Of a stretch of 64,000 bases of DNA, positions 51,687-59,763 are shown one piece after another. The stretch comes from Geobacillus jurassicus NBRC 107829. GTDB taxonomy: Bacteria > Bacillota > Bacilli > Bacillales > Anoxybacillaceae. A model generated the notes under the pieces. The model was not told the origin of the DNA, made no database searches, and was given only the letters and a program-made list of their open reading frames with translations. The position numbers were made by a program, and so were the translations under genes. Numbering within the stretch: the first letter of the stretch is position 1; each line of letters starts with the position of its first letter. The stretch spans positions 49,692 through 113,691 of the forward strand of contig NZ_BCQG01000003.1 of NCBI RefSeq assembly GCF_001544315.1. The letters run 5' to 3'.

Positions 51687-52964
51687 ATGGTTTTGTCAGT
51701 TCGAGAGATGGAGCTGAGCTTGGAACAGTATCAGCTGCACAAAATCAATGAGTTGCTTATCTTTGTCACTCAGTTTAACGATTTTTACAAGGAAAAGCTC
51801 CGTGGCCTTTGTTTGCCGATCCGGACAATGGACGACTTTCGGAAGCTGCCGTTTACGACGAAAGAAGAGCTCGTGCAAGACCAACAGCTTTGTCCGCCTT
51901 TTGGCCGCAATCATTGCTACCCGGAAACGAGCTACGTCCGCTATCACCAAACATCCGGCACTTCCGGCAAGCCGCTCAAAATTTTGGATACGGAAGAAAG
52001 CTGGAACTGGTGGCGAGACTGTTGGGTTGAAGTGCTGAAATCAAGCGGGGTGACAAACCGCGATCGTCTGTTTTTGGCGTTTTCATTTGGACCGTTTATC
52101 GGTTTTTGGTCCGCCTATGAAGCAGCGAAAAAAATGGGGACGCTTGTCATTCCAGGGGGCGGCCAATCGTCGAAAGAGCGGCTGTATAGCATGATCGAAA
52201 ACCGGGCGACCGTATTGCTTTGCACGCCGAGTTACGCCCTTCATTTAGCCGAGGTGGCCGAGGAAATAGGCATCGATTTGCCCTCGACGCCGATCAGAGC
52301 CATCATTACGGCCGGAGAGCCGGGCGGGTCGGTGCCGTCAACGCGAGAGCAAATTGAAACGCGATGGGGAGCGTCTGTGTACGATCATGCGGGGATGACG
52401 GAGATGGGAGCGTACGGCTACTCCTGTTCGGCACGCAACGGACTTCATATTAACGAGGCGCAATTTTTGGCAGAAATTATTGATCCGGAAACATTGCAGC
52501 CAGTGAAGGAAGGGGAGAGGGGGGAGCTCGTGCTCACGAACTTCAGTCGTTACGGTTATCCGCTCATTCGCTACCGGACGAGAGACATCGTGCTTTGTTC
52601 GTCATCGCCGTGCGCTTGCGGCAATCCGTATCGCTTTTTGCCGGGCGGCATTATTGGACGGGTTGATGACATGGTCGTCGTCCGCGGCGTCAACATTTTC
52701 CCATCGTCGATTGAGATGATTGTGAGAGAATTTGCGGAAATTAAAGAGTTTCGCATCGTCTATTACACGGAGCACGAAATGAATCAAGTGAAAGTGCAAA
52801 TCGAGTCGGAATCGGATGTCGAACGGCGCTTGGCCGACCGGCTTAGAGAACGGATTGGCATCCGAATCGATGTCGAGCGGGTCGCGCCGGGATCGTTGCC
52901 CCGTTTCTCAATGAAAGCCAAACGAATCATTGACGAGCGCAACCGCCCACAACAAGTGAGCTAA
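51687..52964 (+). CDS. PaaK-like aryl-CoA ligase (AMP-forming)
   Basis: AAAGAGGGG abuts an ATG at 51675; the next ATG (51687) is better spaced, giving 425 residues. It belongs to the phenylacetate-CoA ligase group: YHQTSGTSGKPLKILDT as P-loop, AGEPGGSVPSTREQIETRWG, YDHAGMTEMGAYGYSC, RTRDIVL, and GRVDDMVVVRGVNIFPSSIE with C-terminal Lys in SMKAKRI. It would make the CoA thioester of an aromatic acid (salicylate, benzoate, anthranilate or a hydroxybenzoate). It opens the operon ligase-monooxygenase-thioesterase-hydrolase-DinB-gentisate dioxygenase. Confidence 0.9.
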   Translation: MVLSVREMELSLEQYQLHKINELLIFVTQFNDFYKEKLRGLCLPIRTMDDFRKLPFTTKEELVQDQQLCPPFGRNHCYPETSYVRYHQTSGTSGKPLKILDTEESWNWWRDCWVEVLKSSGVTNRDRLFLAFSFGPFIGFWSAYEAAKKMGTLVIPGGGQSSKERLYSMIENRATVLLCTPSYALHLAEVAEEIGIDLPSTPIRAIITAGEPGGSVPSTREQIETRWGASVYDHAGMTEMGAYGYSCSARNGLHINEAQFLAEIIDPETLQPVKEGERGELVLTNFSRYGYPLIRYRTRDIVLCSSSPCACGNPYRFLPGGIIGRVDDMVVVRGVNIFPSSIEMIVREFAEIKEFRIVYYTEHEMNQVKVQIESESDVERRLADRLRERIGIRIDVERVAPGSLPRFSMKAKRIIDERNRPQQVS

Positions 52965-53002
52965 ACAAAATAGATGATATGAAAACGGAAAGGAGAAGAG
53001 TG

Positions 53003-54229
53003 ATGAACCAATCAAACGTTCAACGGCGTCCAGTTCTCGTTGTCGGAGCCGGGCCGATCGGATTAACCGCGGCGTTGGCGCTCTGCCATTTTGGGCTTCC
53101 AGCGACCATATTGGAAGCGGAACCAAAAGACCGCCTCCGTCCGGGAAGCCGGGCGATCTACTTCCATAAGGCGACGTTGCAACACTTAGAAGACATTTTT
53201 CCCGGGTTAGGGAAGACATTTGCCGAACACGGCGTCGTATGGCCGATCAAGCGCACGTTGTTCCGCGGCAAGGAAGTGTATATGAAGCGGTATCCGGCTC
53301 CTGATCCGAACGCGCTTCCGCCGTTTACAAGCTTGCCGCAAGTCGAGGCCGAGAAGTTTTTGTATCAAGCCTGCCTTGAGGCGGGAGTCGAGTTTGTCTG
53401 GGAGACGCCGGTTGCCGATGTCAAAACCGATGAGGAAGGTGTTGTTGTCATCACCCAATCGGGCGAGCGCTGGGTGTGCGACTATTTGATCGCTGCCGAC
53501 GGGGCCCGTTCGACAGTCCGCCAGTCGGTCGGCATCGAAATGGAAGGGCCGCGGACGAAAGACTACTTTGTTGTTGTTGATGTCAAAGAAGATGAAAACG
53601 ATCCGCTGCCGCTTGAACGGGTGTTTCATTATCAACATCCGGCTGTGGGTGGACGCAATGTTCTCTTTGTGCCGTTTGCCGGCGGCTGGCGCATTGATTT
53701 GCAATTGCTTGACGGCGATGATCCGGAGCAGTTCGGCAGTGTGGAAGGCGTGAAGCAATGGCTGCCGAAAGTGATGCCGGAAAAATATGCCGACCGCATT
53801 ACCTGGGTGTCGACGTATCGCTTCTTCCAAGTTGTCGCCAAGTCGTTCACCGACCGCCATCACCGTGTGCTGTTGGCCGGCGAGGCTGCGCATTTGTTCG
53901 CCCCGTTTGGCGCCCGTGGTATGAACTCCGGCGTGCCAGATGCCATTATGGCGGCAAAAGCGGTTCAGACGGCGCTGGATGCCAAAACTCGGGAGGAGGC
54001 AAAAGCAGCCATTGCCGCTGCTGCCAATGAGCGCCTGATTGCGGCGAGATACAACCGCGATTGTGCGGGGATCGCGTTAGAGCACCTTCAAGGCACCGAT
54101 CCAGCGATCAATATGAAACGCGAAGTGGCCGCTTCATTGGCACCGATTTTGCCGCGCCTTGGCAAGTGGCTCGATGAAGGGCCGTACGGGCCGAAATCGG
54201 GTCCACCGCAGCTGTCGACGAAATATTGA
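53003..54229 (+). CDS. FAD-dependent aromatic monooxygenase, candidate salicylyl-CoA 5-hydroxylase type
   Basis: ATG 53003 follows AAAGGAG (52979 lacks it); 408 residues. Class A flavin monooxygenase features: GxGxxG in VVGAGPIGLTAALAL, DG motif in AADGARSTVRQSVG, and the second FAD motif LLAGEAAHLFAPFGARGMNSGVPDA. The family includes MhpA-like and salicylyl-CoA hydroxylases. Between a CoA ligase and a hotdog thioesterase it probably hydroxylates an aryl-CoA to gentisyl-CoA with NAD(P)H and O2. Direct hydroxylation of free 3-hydroxybenzoate is the alternative. Confidence 0.9.
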   Translation: MNQSNVQRRPVLVVGAGPIGLTAALALCHFGLPATILEAEPKDRLRPGSRAIYFHKATLQHLEDIFPGLGKTFAEHGVVWPIKRTLFRGKEVYMKRYPAPDPNALPPFTSLPQVEAEKFLYQACLEAGVEFVWETPVADVKTDEEGVVVITQSGERWVCDYLIAADGARSTVRQSVGIEMEGPRTKDYFVVVDVKEDENDPLPLERVFHYQHPAVGGRNVLFVPFAGGWRIDLQLLDGDDPEQFGSVEGVKQWLPKVMPEKYADRITWVSTYRFFQVVAKSFTDRHHRVLLAGEAAHLFAPFGARGMNSGVPDAIMAAKAVQTALDAKTREEAKAAIAAAANERLIAARYNRDCAGIALEHLQGTDPAINMKREVAASLAPILPRLGKWLDEGPYGPKSGPPQLSTKY

Positions 54230-54244
54230 GCAGGAGGGAAAGCA

Positions 54245-54670
54245 ATGGAGTATCATTTGCAAGTCCGCTGGGGAGATACGGATGCGGCCGGCATCGTTTT
54301 TTATCCGAATTTTTACAAGTGGATGGATGAAGCATCCCACCACTTTTTCGCCAGCCTTGGGCATTCGACATGGAAATGGTTTCAAGAAGAGCGAATCGGG
54401 ATGCCGATTGTCGAAGCGAAATGCGAGTTTCATGCCCCGCTCTTTTTTGAGGACCAAGTTTGTGTAAAGTCCACGATCGTCGAGCTGCGGGAGAAATCGT
54501 TTCGCATTCAGCATCAGTTTTTCCGTGGGGAGAAGCTTGCCGCCGAAGGGTATGAAGTGCGGGTGTGGACGACGTTTGCCGGAGGCAGGCCGAAAGCAGC
54601 CCCCATTCCAGCTGAGCTTCGCGAAAAGATGAAACGGGAAGCGGCAATGATCACACACAAGGAGGGATAA
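54245..54670 (+). CDS. Hotdog-fold acyl-CoA thioesterase (4-hydroxybenzoyl-CoA thioesterase type)
   Basis: The 141-residue protein starts at ATG 54245 after AGGAGGG. It has the 4HBT signature: VRWGDTDAAGIVFYPNFYKWMDEA with the catalytic Asp near residue 15, then FEDQVCVKSTIVELREKSFRI and the usual beta-sheet. It would release gentisate from gentisyl-CoA after hydroxylation, so CoA acts as a carrier for the reaction. The stop codon overlaps an ATG of the next gene. Confidence 0.9.
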   Translation: MEYHLQVRWGDTDAAGIVFYPNFYKWMDEASHHFFASLGHSTWKWFQEERIGMPIVEAKCEFHAPLFFEDQVCVKSTIVELREKSFRIQHQFFRGEKLAAEGYEVRVWTTFAGGRPKAAPIPAELREKMKREAAMITHKEG

Positions 54671-54672
54671 TG

Positions 54673-55620
54673 ATGAAAATTATCAACTACCGATTAGGGG
54701 ATGCGGTGCGTGCTGGATGCATCGTGGATAACCAAGTCATCGATCTTCATCAAGCATATGTGGCGCGGCTTCGAGCGGAGGGGTGCCCGCGCGCCGAACA
54801 GCTCGCCGCGGCGCTCGTTCCGCCCAATACGATCGAGCTGCTCGAAGGCGGGGAAAAAAGTTTGGAAGAGGCGCAAAAGGCGGTTGAATTCGCGTTAGAA
54901 CACGGGCTTGTGATCGACCGGGGGAGCGTCAAGATCGAAGCGCCGGTGTTAAGGCCGAACAAGATCATTTGCGTTGGCCATAACTATCGTGAACATATTT
55001 TGGAAATGAAACGAGAGCTGCCGGAATACCCGGTCATTTTCGCCAAGTTCAGCAACGCGATTATCGGCCCAGAAGATGACATTCCGTTGCCGCCGATTAC
55101 GAATCAGCTTGATTATGAAGCTGAATTTGCCTTCGTCATCGGCAAACGAGCGCGGAACGTGAAGCAGGCGGATGCGCTCGAATATGTCGCTGGGTATACG
55201 ATCGTCAACGACGTCACAGCAAGGGATTTGCAGCGGCGGACGATCCAATGGCTGCAAGGGAAAACGCTCGATGGAAGCGCGCCGATGGGACCGTGGCTTG
55301 TCACGAAGGACGAAATTCCTGATCCGCATTCGTTGGATATTTCATTGACCGTTAATGGGGAAGAGCGTCAACGGTCGAATACGAGAAACTTGGTGTTTAA
55401 CGTCCATTATCTTGTTGGATTTTTGTCGCACATCATGACGCTTGAACCAGGGGATGTCATCTGCACCGGAACGCCGGGCGGCGTCGGGGTTGCCCGCAAT
55501 CCGCAAGCCTTTTTGCAACACGGCGATGTCGTGCGCATTGAGGTAGAGCGCATTGGCGTGCTTGAAAACCGCGTTGCCGCTGTGCCAAGTCAGGTGGAGG
55601 TGGAGTCGTCATGCCGTTGA
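54673..55620 (+). CDS. Fumarylpyruvate hydrolase (FAH family)
   Basis: AAGGAGGG is 6 bases before ATG 54673 (another ATG is at 54670). The 315-residue protein has an N-terminal RBD-like region (about 1-90) and FAH core: ICVGHNYREHILEM, GPEDDIPLPPI, metal residues in DYEAEFAFVIGK, TIVNDVTARDLQRR, DGSAPMGPWLVT and GDVICTGTPGGVG. In the gentisate pathway it splits fumarylpyruvate into fumarate and pyruvate. It is a paralogue of the truncated gene at the window start. Maleylpyruvate or acylpyruvate is a possible alternative substrate. Confidence 0.91.
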   Translation: MKIINYRLGDAVRAGCIVDNQVIDLHQAYVARLRAEGCPRAEQLAAALVPPNTIELLEGGEKSLEEAQKAVEFALEHGLVIDRGSVKIEAPVLRPNKIICVGHNYREHILEMKRELPEYPVIFAKFSNAIIGPEDDIPLPPITNQLDYEAEFAFVIGKRARNVKQADALEYVAGYTIVNDVTARDLQRRTIQWLQGKTLDGSAPMGPWLVTKDEIPDPHSLDISLTVNGEERQRSNTRNLVFNVHYLVGFLSHIMTLEPGDVICTGTPGGVGVARNPQAFLQHGDVVRIEVERIGVLENRVAAVPSQVEVESSCR

Positions 55621-56111
55621 TTGAGCAATATCGGCAAGAGATGAAAGAAACGGTAGAGAAGATCGTCCAAAAAGTCAGCCCATTGACGGAGGATGTGATC
55701 CGCTGGAAGCCGTCTGCCGATGAATGGTCGATCATGGAAATTCTTTGCCACGTCGAAGAAGTGATCGGCTATTGGACAAGGGAGCTTGTACGCGTCATTC
55801 AAGCCGGCGGCGGCGAGTGGGGCCGGGGGCTCAATGATGAAGCGAGATTGGCGGCAGTTCGCCAGGCGGATGCCCGCGCCGTCAGTGAAGTCATCCGTGG
55901 AATTGAGCAGGCAGCGATGTTTGCCGATGAACAATTGGCGGCATTAAGCGATGAACAGCTGGCGCTCGAAGCGCCGCATCGCAACCCGAAATTTGGCGTC
56001 AAGCCGATGACGTTTTTAGTCGAGCATTTTTTGACCGAGCATTTGGCTGGCCATTTGCGGCAAATCGAACGAAATTTGCGCAAGCATGAAGCCGTGCAAT
56101 CGAAACAATGA
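55611..56111 (+). CDS. DinB-fold protein, candidate thiol-dependent maleylpyruvate isomerase
   Basis: The 166-residue protein starts at ATG 55611, overlapping the hydrolase by 10 bases, with GGAGGTGG upstream. The DinB/YfiT four-helix fold is indicated by W-x-P-x-x-DEWSIMEILCHVEEV and a complete metal triad: H47, H144 and H148 (H-L-A-G-H). The mycothiol-dependent maleylpyruvate isomerase of actinobacteria has this fold, and the step between gentisate dioxygenase and fumarylpyruvate hydrolase is otherwise unfilled in this operon. I infer maleylpyruvate to fumarylpyruvate isomerisation, with bacillithiol as the likely cofactor. It could instead be another bacillithiol transferase. Confidence 0.87.
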   Translation: MPLIEQYRQEMKETVEKIVQKVSPLTEDVIRWKPSADEWSIMEILCHVEEVIGYWTRELVRVIQAGGGEWGRGLNDEARLAAVRQADARAVSEVIRGIEQAAMFADEQLAALSDEQLALEAPHRNPKFGVKPMTFLVEHFLTEHLAGHLRQIERNLRKHEAVQSKQ

Positions 56112-56127
56112 GGAGGGGGAAGTTCGT

Positions 56128-57252
56128 ATGGCGGAAACGAATCCGTTTTTCCAAAGTAAAGAAGTGAAAGAGTTTACAAAAAAAATTGAACAGTACCATT
56201 TAGGTCCGCTTTGGGAAGCGATTCCGGACTTGATGCATAAAGAGCCGAGACCGGAAGCAGTGCCGTATTTATGGAAAGGAGAAACGATCCGCAAGCTGCT
56301 TTTGGAGGCGACGCAAATTTTCACGCCGGAACGGGGCGGCGAGCGACGTGCCATTTACTTGCAAAACCCGGGGCTCAAACAGCGCCAGCCGTGGGGTTGG
56401 GCGTCAACGACAAACACGCTGTATGCGGCTGTCCAGCTTATTTTGCCAGGTGAAACGGCGCCATCCCACCGTCATACCCAAAACGCCATGCGGTTCATTA
56501 CGGACGGAAAAGGGGCGTATTCGATCGTCCAAGGCGAGCGGCTGTTCATGGAAGAAGGCGATTTTCTCATCACCCCGGGCGGATTATGGCATGGTCATAG
56601 CCATCCGGGCGAAGGGCCGATGTTTTGGATGGATTGCTTGGATATTCCGTTTATTTACGCCACAGGCGGCACGTTCTTTGAGCCGTATCCGGACGGCATC
56701 GAGCCGCCATCGCTTCCGGACGATTATTCGGCGCGCAAGTACCGCGGCGGCATGGTTCGGCCGGTTGGCGACCGGAAACCGCAAGTGGCTCCGCTTGGGT
56801 TGTACAAGTGGAAGCAGACGGAAGCGGCGTTGGAGGGGCTTAGCGATTTCGAACCCGATCCGTACGATGGCATCGCCGTCGAGTACATCAATCCATCGAA
56901 CGGTCAGACGGCCAATCCAAACATCGGTGCGTGGATGCAAAAACTGCCGGTCGGCTACCGTTCAAAGGCGCACCGCCATACGTATTCGGCAATTTACCAT
57001 GTGTTCAAAGGAGAAGGATATACAGTCATCAACGGTGTTCGATTCCATTGGACAAAAGGCGACTATTTTGTCATTCCGAACTGGGCTTGGCACGAACATG
57101 TGAACACTTCGAACGAAGAAGCGCTTCTGTTCTGCGCCAACGATTTGCCGATTATGGAAAAGCTCGGATTGCAGCGCGAGGAAGCGTACCCGAACAACAA
57201 CGGCCATCAAACAATCGTTGGAGAGTTTGAGCCGGAGGCGGTGCTCGGCTAA
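56128..57252 (+). CDS. Gentisate 1,2-dioxygenase (bicupin)
   Basis: ATG 56128 follows GAGGAGGGGG; 374 residues. Two cupin domains: the first with APSHRHTQNAMRFITDGKGAYSIVQGERLFMEEGDFLITPGGLWHGHSH (Fe ligands H-x-H and a later His) and a second at about 275-345 with SKAHRHTYSAIYHVFKGEGYTVI and WAWHEH. It opens gentisate between C1 and C2 to maleylpyruvate using Fe(II) and O2. This assigns the operon: the ligase, monooxygenase and thioesterase supply gentisate, and DinB and hydrolase consume the product. Confidence 0.94.
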   Translation: MAETNPFFQSKEVKEFTKKIEQYHLGPLWEAIPDLMHKEPRPEAVPYLWKGETIRKLLLEATQIFTPERGGERRAIYLQNPGLKQRQPWGWASTTNTLYAAVQLILPGETAPSHRHTQNAMRFITDGKGAYSIVQGERLFMEEGDFLITPGGLWHGHSHPGEGPMFWMDCLDIPFIYATGGTFFEPYPDGIEPPSLPDDYSARKYRGGMVRPVGDRKPQVAPLGLYKWKQTEAALEGLSDFEPDPYDGIAVEYINPSNGQTANPNIGAWMQKLPVGYRSKAHRHTYSAIYHVFKGEGYTVINGVRFHWTKGDYFVIPNWAWHEHVNTSNEEALLFCANDLPIMEKLGLQREEAYPNNNGHQTIVGEFEPEAVLG

Positions 57253-57403
57253 GCGTCTGCGCCCTCTACAGTTGTAGGGAAAGTGTGGCATGAAATGCAA
57301 TCTCTTGTACTGTTTCATTCAAGAAAATATAGAGGTCATTGGATCGAACAGATTGAGTGTTGTTCTGCGGAACTGCCATTAAACAAGATGAGGGGAGAAA
57401 CAA

Positions 57404-57994
57404 ATGAGCACAATTTCGGCAAAAGGAACAAACGATGCGGGAGCCGTCGGGGCGGGGCAAGCGCCGATCCATTGTTTGCTTGAACGGTTCGCGGCGATCG
57501 ATTGGCTTTTTTCGCTTGGCCAGCAAGGAGATGAACAAGTGGAACAGGCGCTCCGCCAGTTCGCTGATTTTTTCGGCATTCGCCATCTAGACATTAGATG
57601 GCTGGCCAAAGAAGAGTTAGCCTCATTCGTTGAGGCGATCTGTCTTGAAGAGGATAACATTTGGCAAGAGCTGCGGCATGTTCCTGAGAGGCTTAAACAA
57701 CAAGCTGAGCAAGCAGGAAAATTGGAAGCGCTTTTGGCGATTGCCGATGAAGCGCCAGCTGTCATTTTCCAACATAGCTTTGATCCGATCTTTGCGGCGT
57801 TGAGCCCTTATGGCGACCACATTGTCACGACGGCGGTCGGCTATATGATGTACATCGGTGGAATGGCCTGTGCTTGGGAGTTGTTGTCCGATCTTGAAGG
57901 ATGGGAAACCAATCCGTTTCTTTTCCTTGTTTCCGTGGTGGAACGCGGCCATTGGCCGTTAGGGGGGGGCAATGGTCAGTTTGTTGTCATCTAA
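57404..57994 (+). CDS. Unrecognised 196-residue protein of the gentisate operon
   Basis: ATG 57404 follows GAGGGGAG, 151 bases after the dioxygenase. I do not recognise the family. No signal peptide; mostly acidic helices in the first 120 residues, then a Gly/Ala-rich hydrophobic segment VGYMMYIGGMACAWELLSDLEGW and a closing GHWPLG motif. A homologous C-terminal relic at 34783 shares these motifs, so the family is real and was once present twice, both times next to aromatic catabolic genes. A G8 run lies close to the 3' end (57962-57969). The protein may serve the same pathway; no reaction can be named. Confidence 0.8.
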   Translation: MSTISAKGTNDAGAVGAGQAPIHCLLERFAAIDWLFSLGQQGDEQVEQALRQFADFFGIRHLDIRWLAKEELASFVEAICLEEDNIWQELRHVPERLKQQAEQAGKLEALLAIADEAPAVIFQHSFDPIFAALSPYGDHIVTTAVGYMMYIGGMACAWELLSDLEGWETNPFLFLVSVVERGHWPLGGGNGQFVVI

Positions 57995-58098
57995 AAATAA
58001 GGTGCTCGCTCAAACGGTGCTGTATGTCTTGACGGTTCAGCAGCGAGTGAGCGCCGGTGCAGAACAAATGAAGACCATATCCGATTGGATCGTAGAAA

Positions 58099-58138
58099 AG
58101 CCCTGGCGATCGTTAGGCAAGATCGCCAGGGCTCTTTT
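58099..58138 (+). terminator. Rho-independent terminator of the gentisate operon
   Basis: AGCCCTGGCGATC (58099-58111) pairs perfectly with GATCGCCAGGGCT (58121-58133), followed by TTTT. The bases 58139-58400 after it are AT-rich and show no gene. Confidence 0.9.
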
Positions 58139-58404
58139 ATGTCAGAGAAATAGGGGGAGCGTTTCTTTCCTTATAGCTATTGGCTATGGGGAACGAAGTT
58201 AGCCAATCGGCCGCTTTAAGCAATCGCTCGCTTTCCTATGCATGTTTTAAAAAGATATTTAAAATTACGACATTATGAAAAAAATACGAAATCATAATAA
58301 ATAAAATATTTATTTTCCTAAAAAATCCGCATTTCTACAGATAAATGAATCTAATATAGGTTATTTTTCCTATACGTTTTTTTGACTAAAGATAAAATAA
58401 TATA

Positions 58405-58507
58405 TTGAATTTTCGGAAATTGTACTATATTATAAATATTGATAAGTTTTAAATAGTTGAAATGGAGGTGAACAGGAGAGCGGTTTGGATAAATGAAAGC
58501 GCTTTAA
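58405..58507 (+). promoter_or_regulatory. Promoter and cre-like box before the third Liv cassette
   Basis: TTGAAT (58405-58410) and TATTAT (58428-58433) are 17 bases apart. TGAAAGCGCTTTAA at 58494-58507 resembles a cre site and lies downstream of the likely start of transcription, 30 bases before the gene at 58538. The GTTTCAYAT element was not found here. Confidence 0.48.
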
Positions 58508-58537
58508 TAAACTAAAACATTGCAAGGGGGGTTCTAG

Positions 58538-59746
58538 ATGAAAAGAAAGTTCTATTTAATCGTACTGGCGATGCTGTTGCTCGTTTTATCTGCCTGCGGC
58601 AATAGCGCCATCCAGTCAACGACGAAAAAAGTCGAGAAAGCGCCGAAGGAGGGTGGAGTGATCAAAATCGGCGTTCTTTTGCCTTTATCGGGTGTTTATG
58701 CATCGTTAGGAAAAAATTTGCAAATGGGGATGGAACTTTATTTTGAGGGCATTGGTTGGAAGGTCGCTGGAAGGGATATTCAACTCATCGTCGAAGATTC
58801 AGAAGCGGATCCGCAAGTAGGGCTTCGAAAGGCAAGAAAGCTGATTGATCAAGACCAAGTCGATCTTTTGACGGGAACGGTGAGCACGGCGGTTGCTTAT
58901 GCAATTCGGGATGAAGTGGACAAGAAAAAGATTCCGTTTCTTGTATCCCATGCCGGAGGCAATGACTTGACAAGAAGCAAGCGAAGCGACTATATTTGGA
59001 GATCGTCTTTCTCTTCCTGGCAGATCGGTTATTCGCTTGGCCAATGGGCGTACGACCATGTCGGAAAAACTGTGTATATTGCGGCGGCCGATTACGCCTT
59101 TGGGCGTGAGGTGTCTGCGGCGTTTAAGGAAGCGTATACAGCAGCAGGCGGGAAAGTGGTCGGTGAGGTGTATCCGCCTTTAGGCAACAATGACTATTCC
59201 TCGTATTTAACGACGATCAAAAATGCCAAAGCAGATGCCGTTTATGCCTTCTTTGCAGGAAGCGACGCGGTGAAATTCGTTCAGCAATACGAGCAATTTG
59301 GGCTGAAAAAAGAGAAAAAATTAATTGGATCCGGCTGGCTTGTTTCAGAAGATGTTCGCAAGCAGCAAGGCAATGCAGGCGTCGGAACGATTGCGTCCAT
59401 TTTTTGGGACTACCATTTGGATACAAAAGAGAACAAAGCGTTTATCGAAGCGTTTGCGAAAAAATATAACGCACGCCCAACGATTGAAGCGATGGAAGGC
59501 TATGATGCCGCAAGAATCATCGCAGAGGCGTTGGAAGCCGTCGGCGGCGATGCTTCCGATCCTGACAAAGTAGTTAAGGCGATTTCCAACGTGCAATTTG
59601 TCAGCCCGCGGGGACCGATTCAGTTTGATAAAGAAACCCATCATATCATTCAAAATATGTACATCATCGAAACAGAAGAAGTGAACGGCCAGGCAGAAAA
59701 CAAAGTGATTGAGGTAATCGAAAAGGTGAAAGATCCTGGGCAATAG
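58538..59746 (+). CDS. Liv-type ABC transporter substrate-binding lipoprotein (third cassette)
   Basis: ATG 58538 follows AAGGGGGG; 402 residues. Lipobox SAC near residue 20, then the type-I binding fold: IGVLLPLSGVYASLGKNLQMGMELYFE, LIVEDSEADPQVGLRKARKLI, LLTGTVSTAVAYAIRDEV, HAGGNDLTRSKRSDYIWRSSFSSWQIG, MEGYDAARIIAEAL and SPRGPIQFDKETH. It resembles the second cassette protein, pointing to an aromatic acid. Following the gentisate operon, it probably binds that pathway's substrate. Confidence 0.92.
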   Translation: MKRKFYLIVLAMLLLVLSACGNSAIQSTTKKVEKAPKEGGVIKIGVLLPLSGVYASLGKNLQMGMELYFEGIGWKVAGRDIQLIVEDSEADPQVGLRKARKLIDQDQVDLLTGTVSTAVAYAIRDEVDKKKIPFLVSHAGGNDLTRSKRSDYIWRSSFSSWQIGYSLGQWAYDHVGKTVYIAAADYAFGREVSAAFKEAYTAAGGKVVGEVYPPLGNNDYSSYLTTIKNAKADAVYAFFAGSDAVKFVQQYEQFGLKKEKKLIGSGWLVSEDVRKQQGNAGVGTIASIFWDYHLDTKENKAFIEAFAKKYNARPTIEAMEGYDAARIIAEALEAVGGDASDPDKVVKAISNVQFVSPRGPIQFDKETHHIIQNMYIIETEEVNGQAENKVIEVIEKVKDPGQ

Positions 59747-59763
59747 AACGGGGGAGAAGAAAA

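Noticed and set aside
57962..57969. Run of eight G near the 3' end of the unknown gene as a possible phase-variation tract
   Set aside because: The homologous relic at 34783 ends at the same distance after GHWPLG, so the present frame is probably the natural one.
57972..58202. 76-codon ORF beginning inside the end of the unknown protein gene
   Set aside because: It overlaps the real gene and spans the terminator hairpin at 58099; no ribosome binding site or family resemblance.
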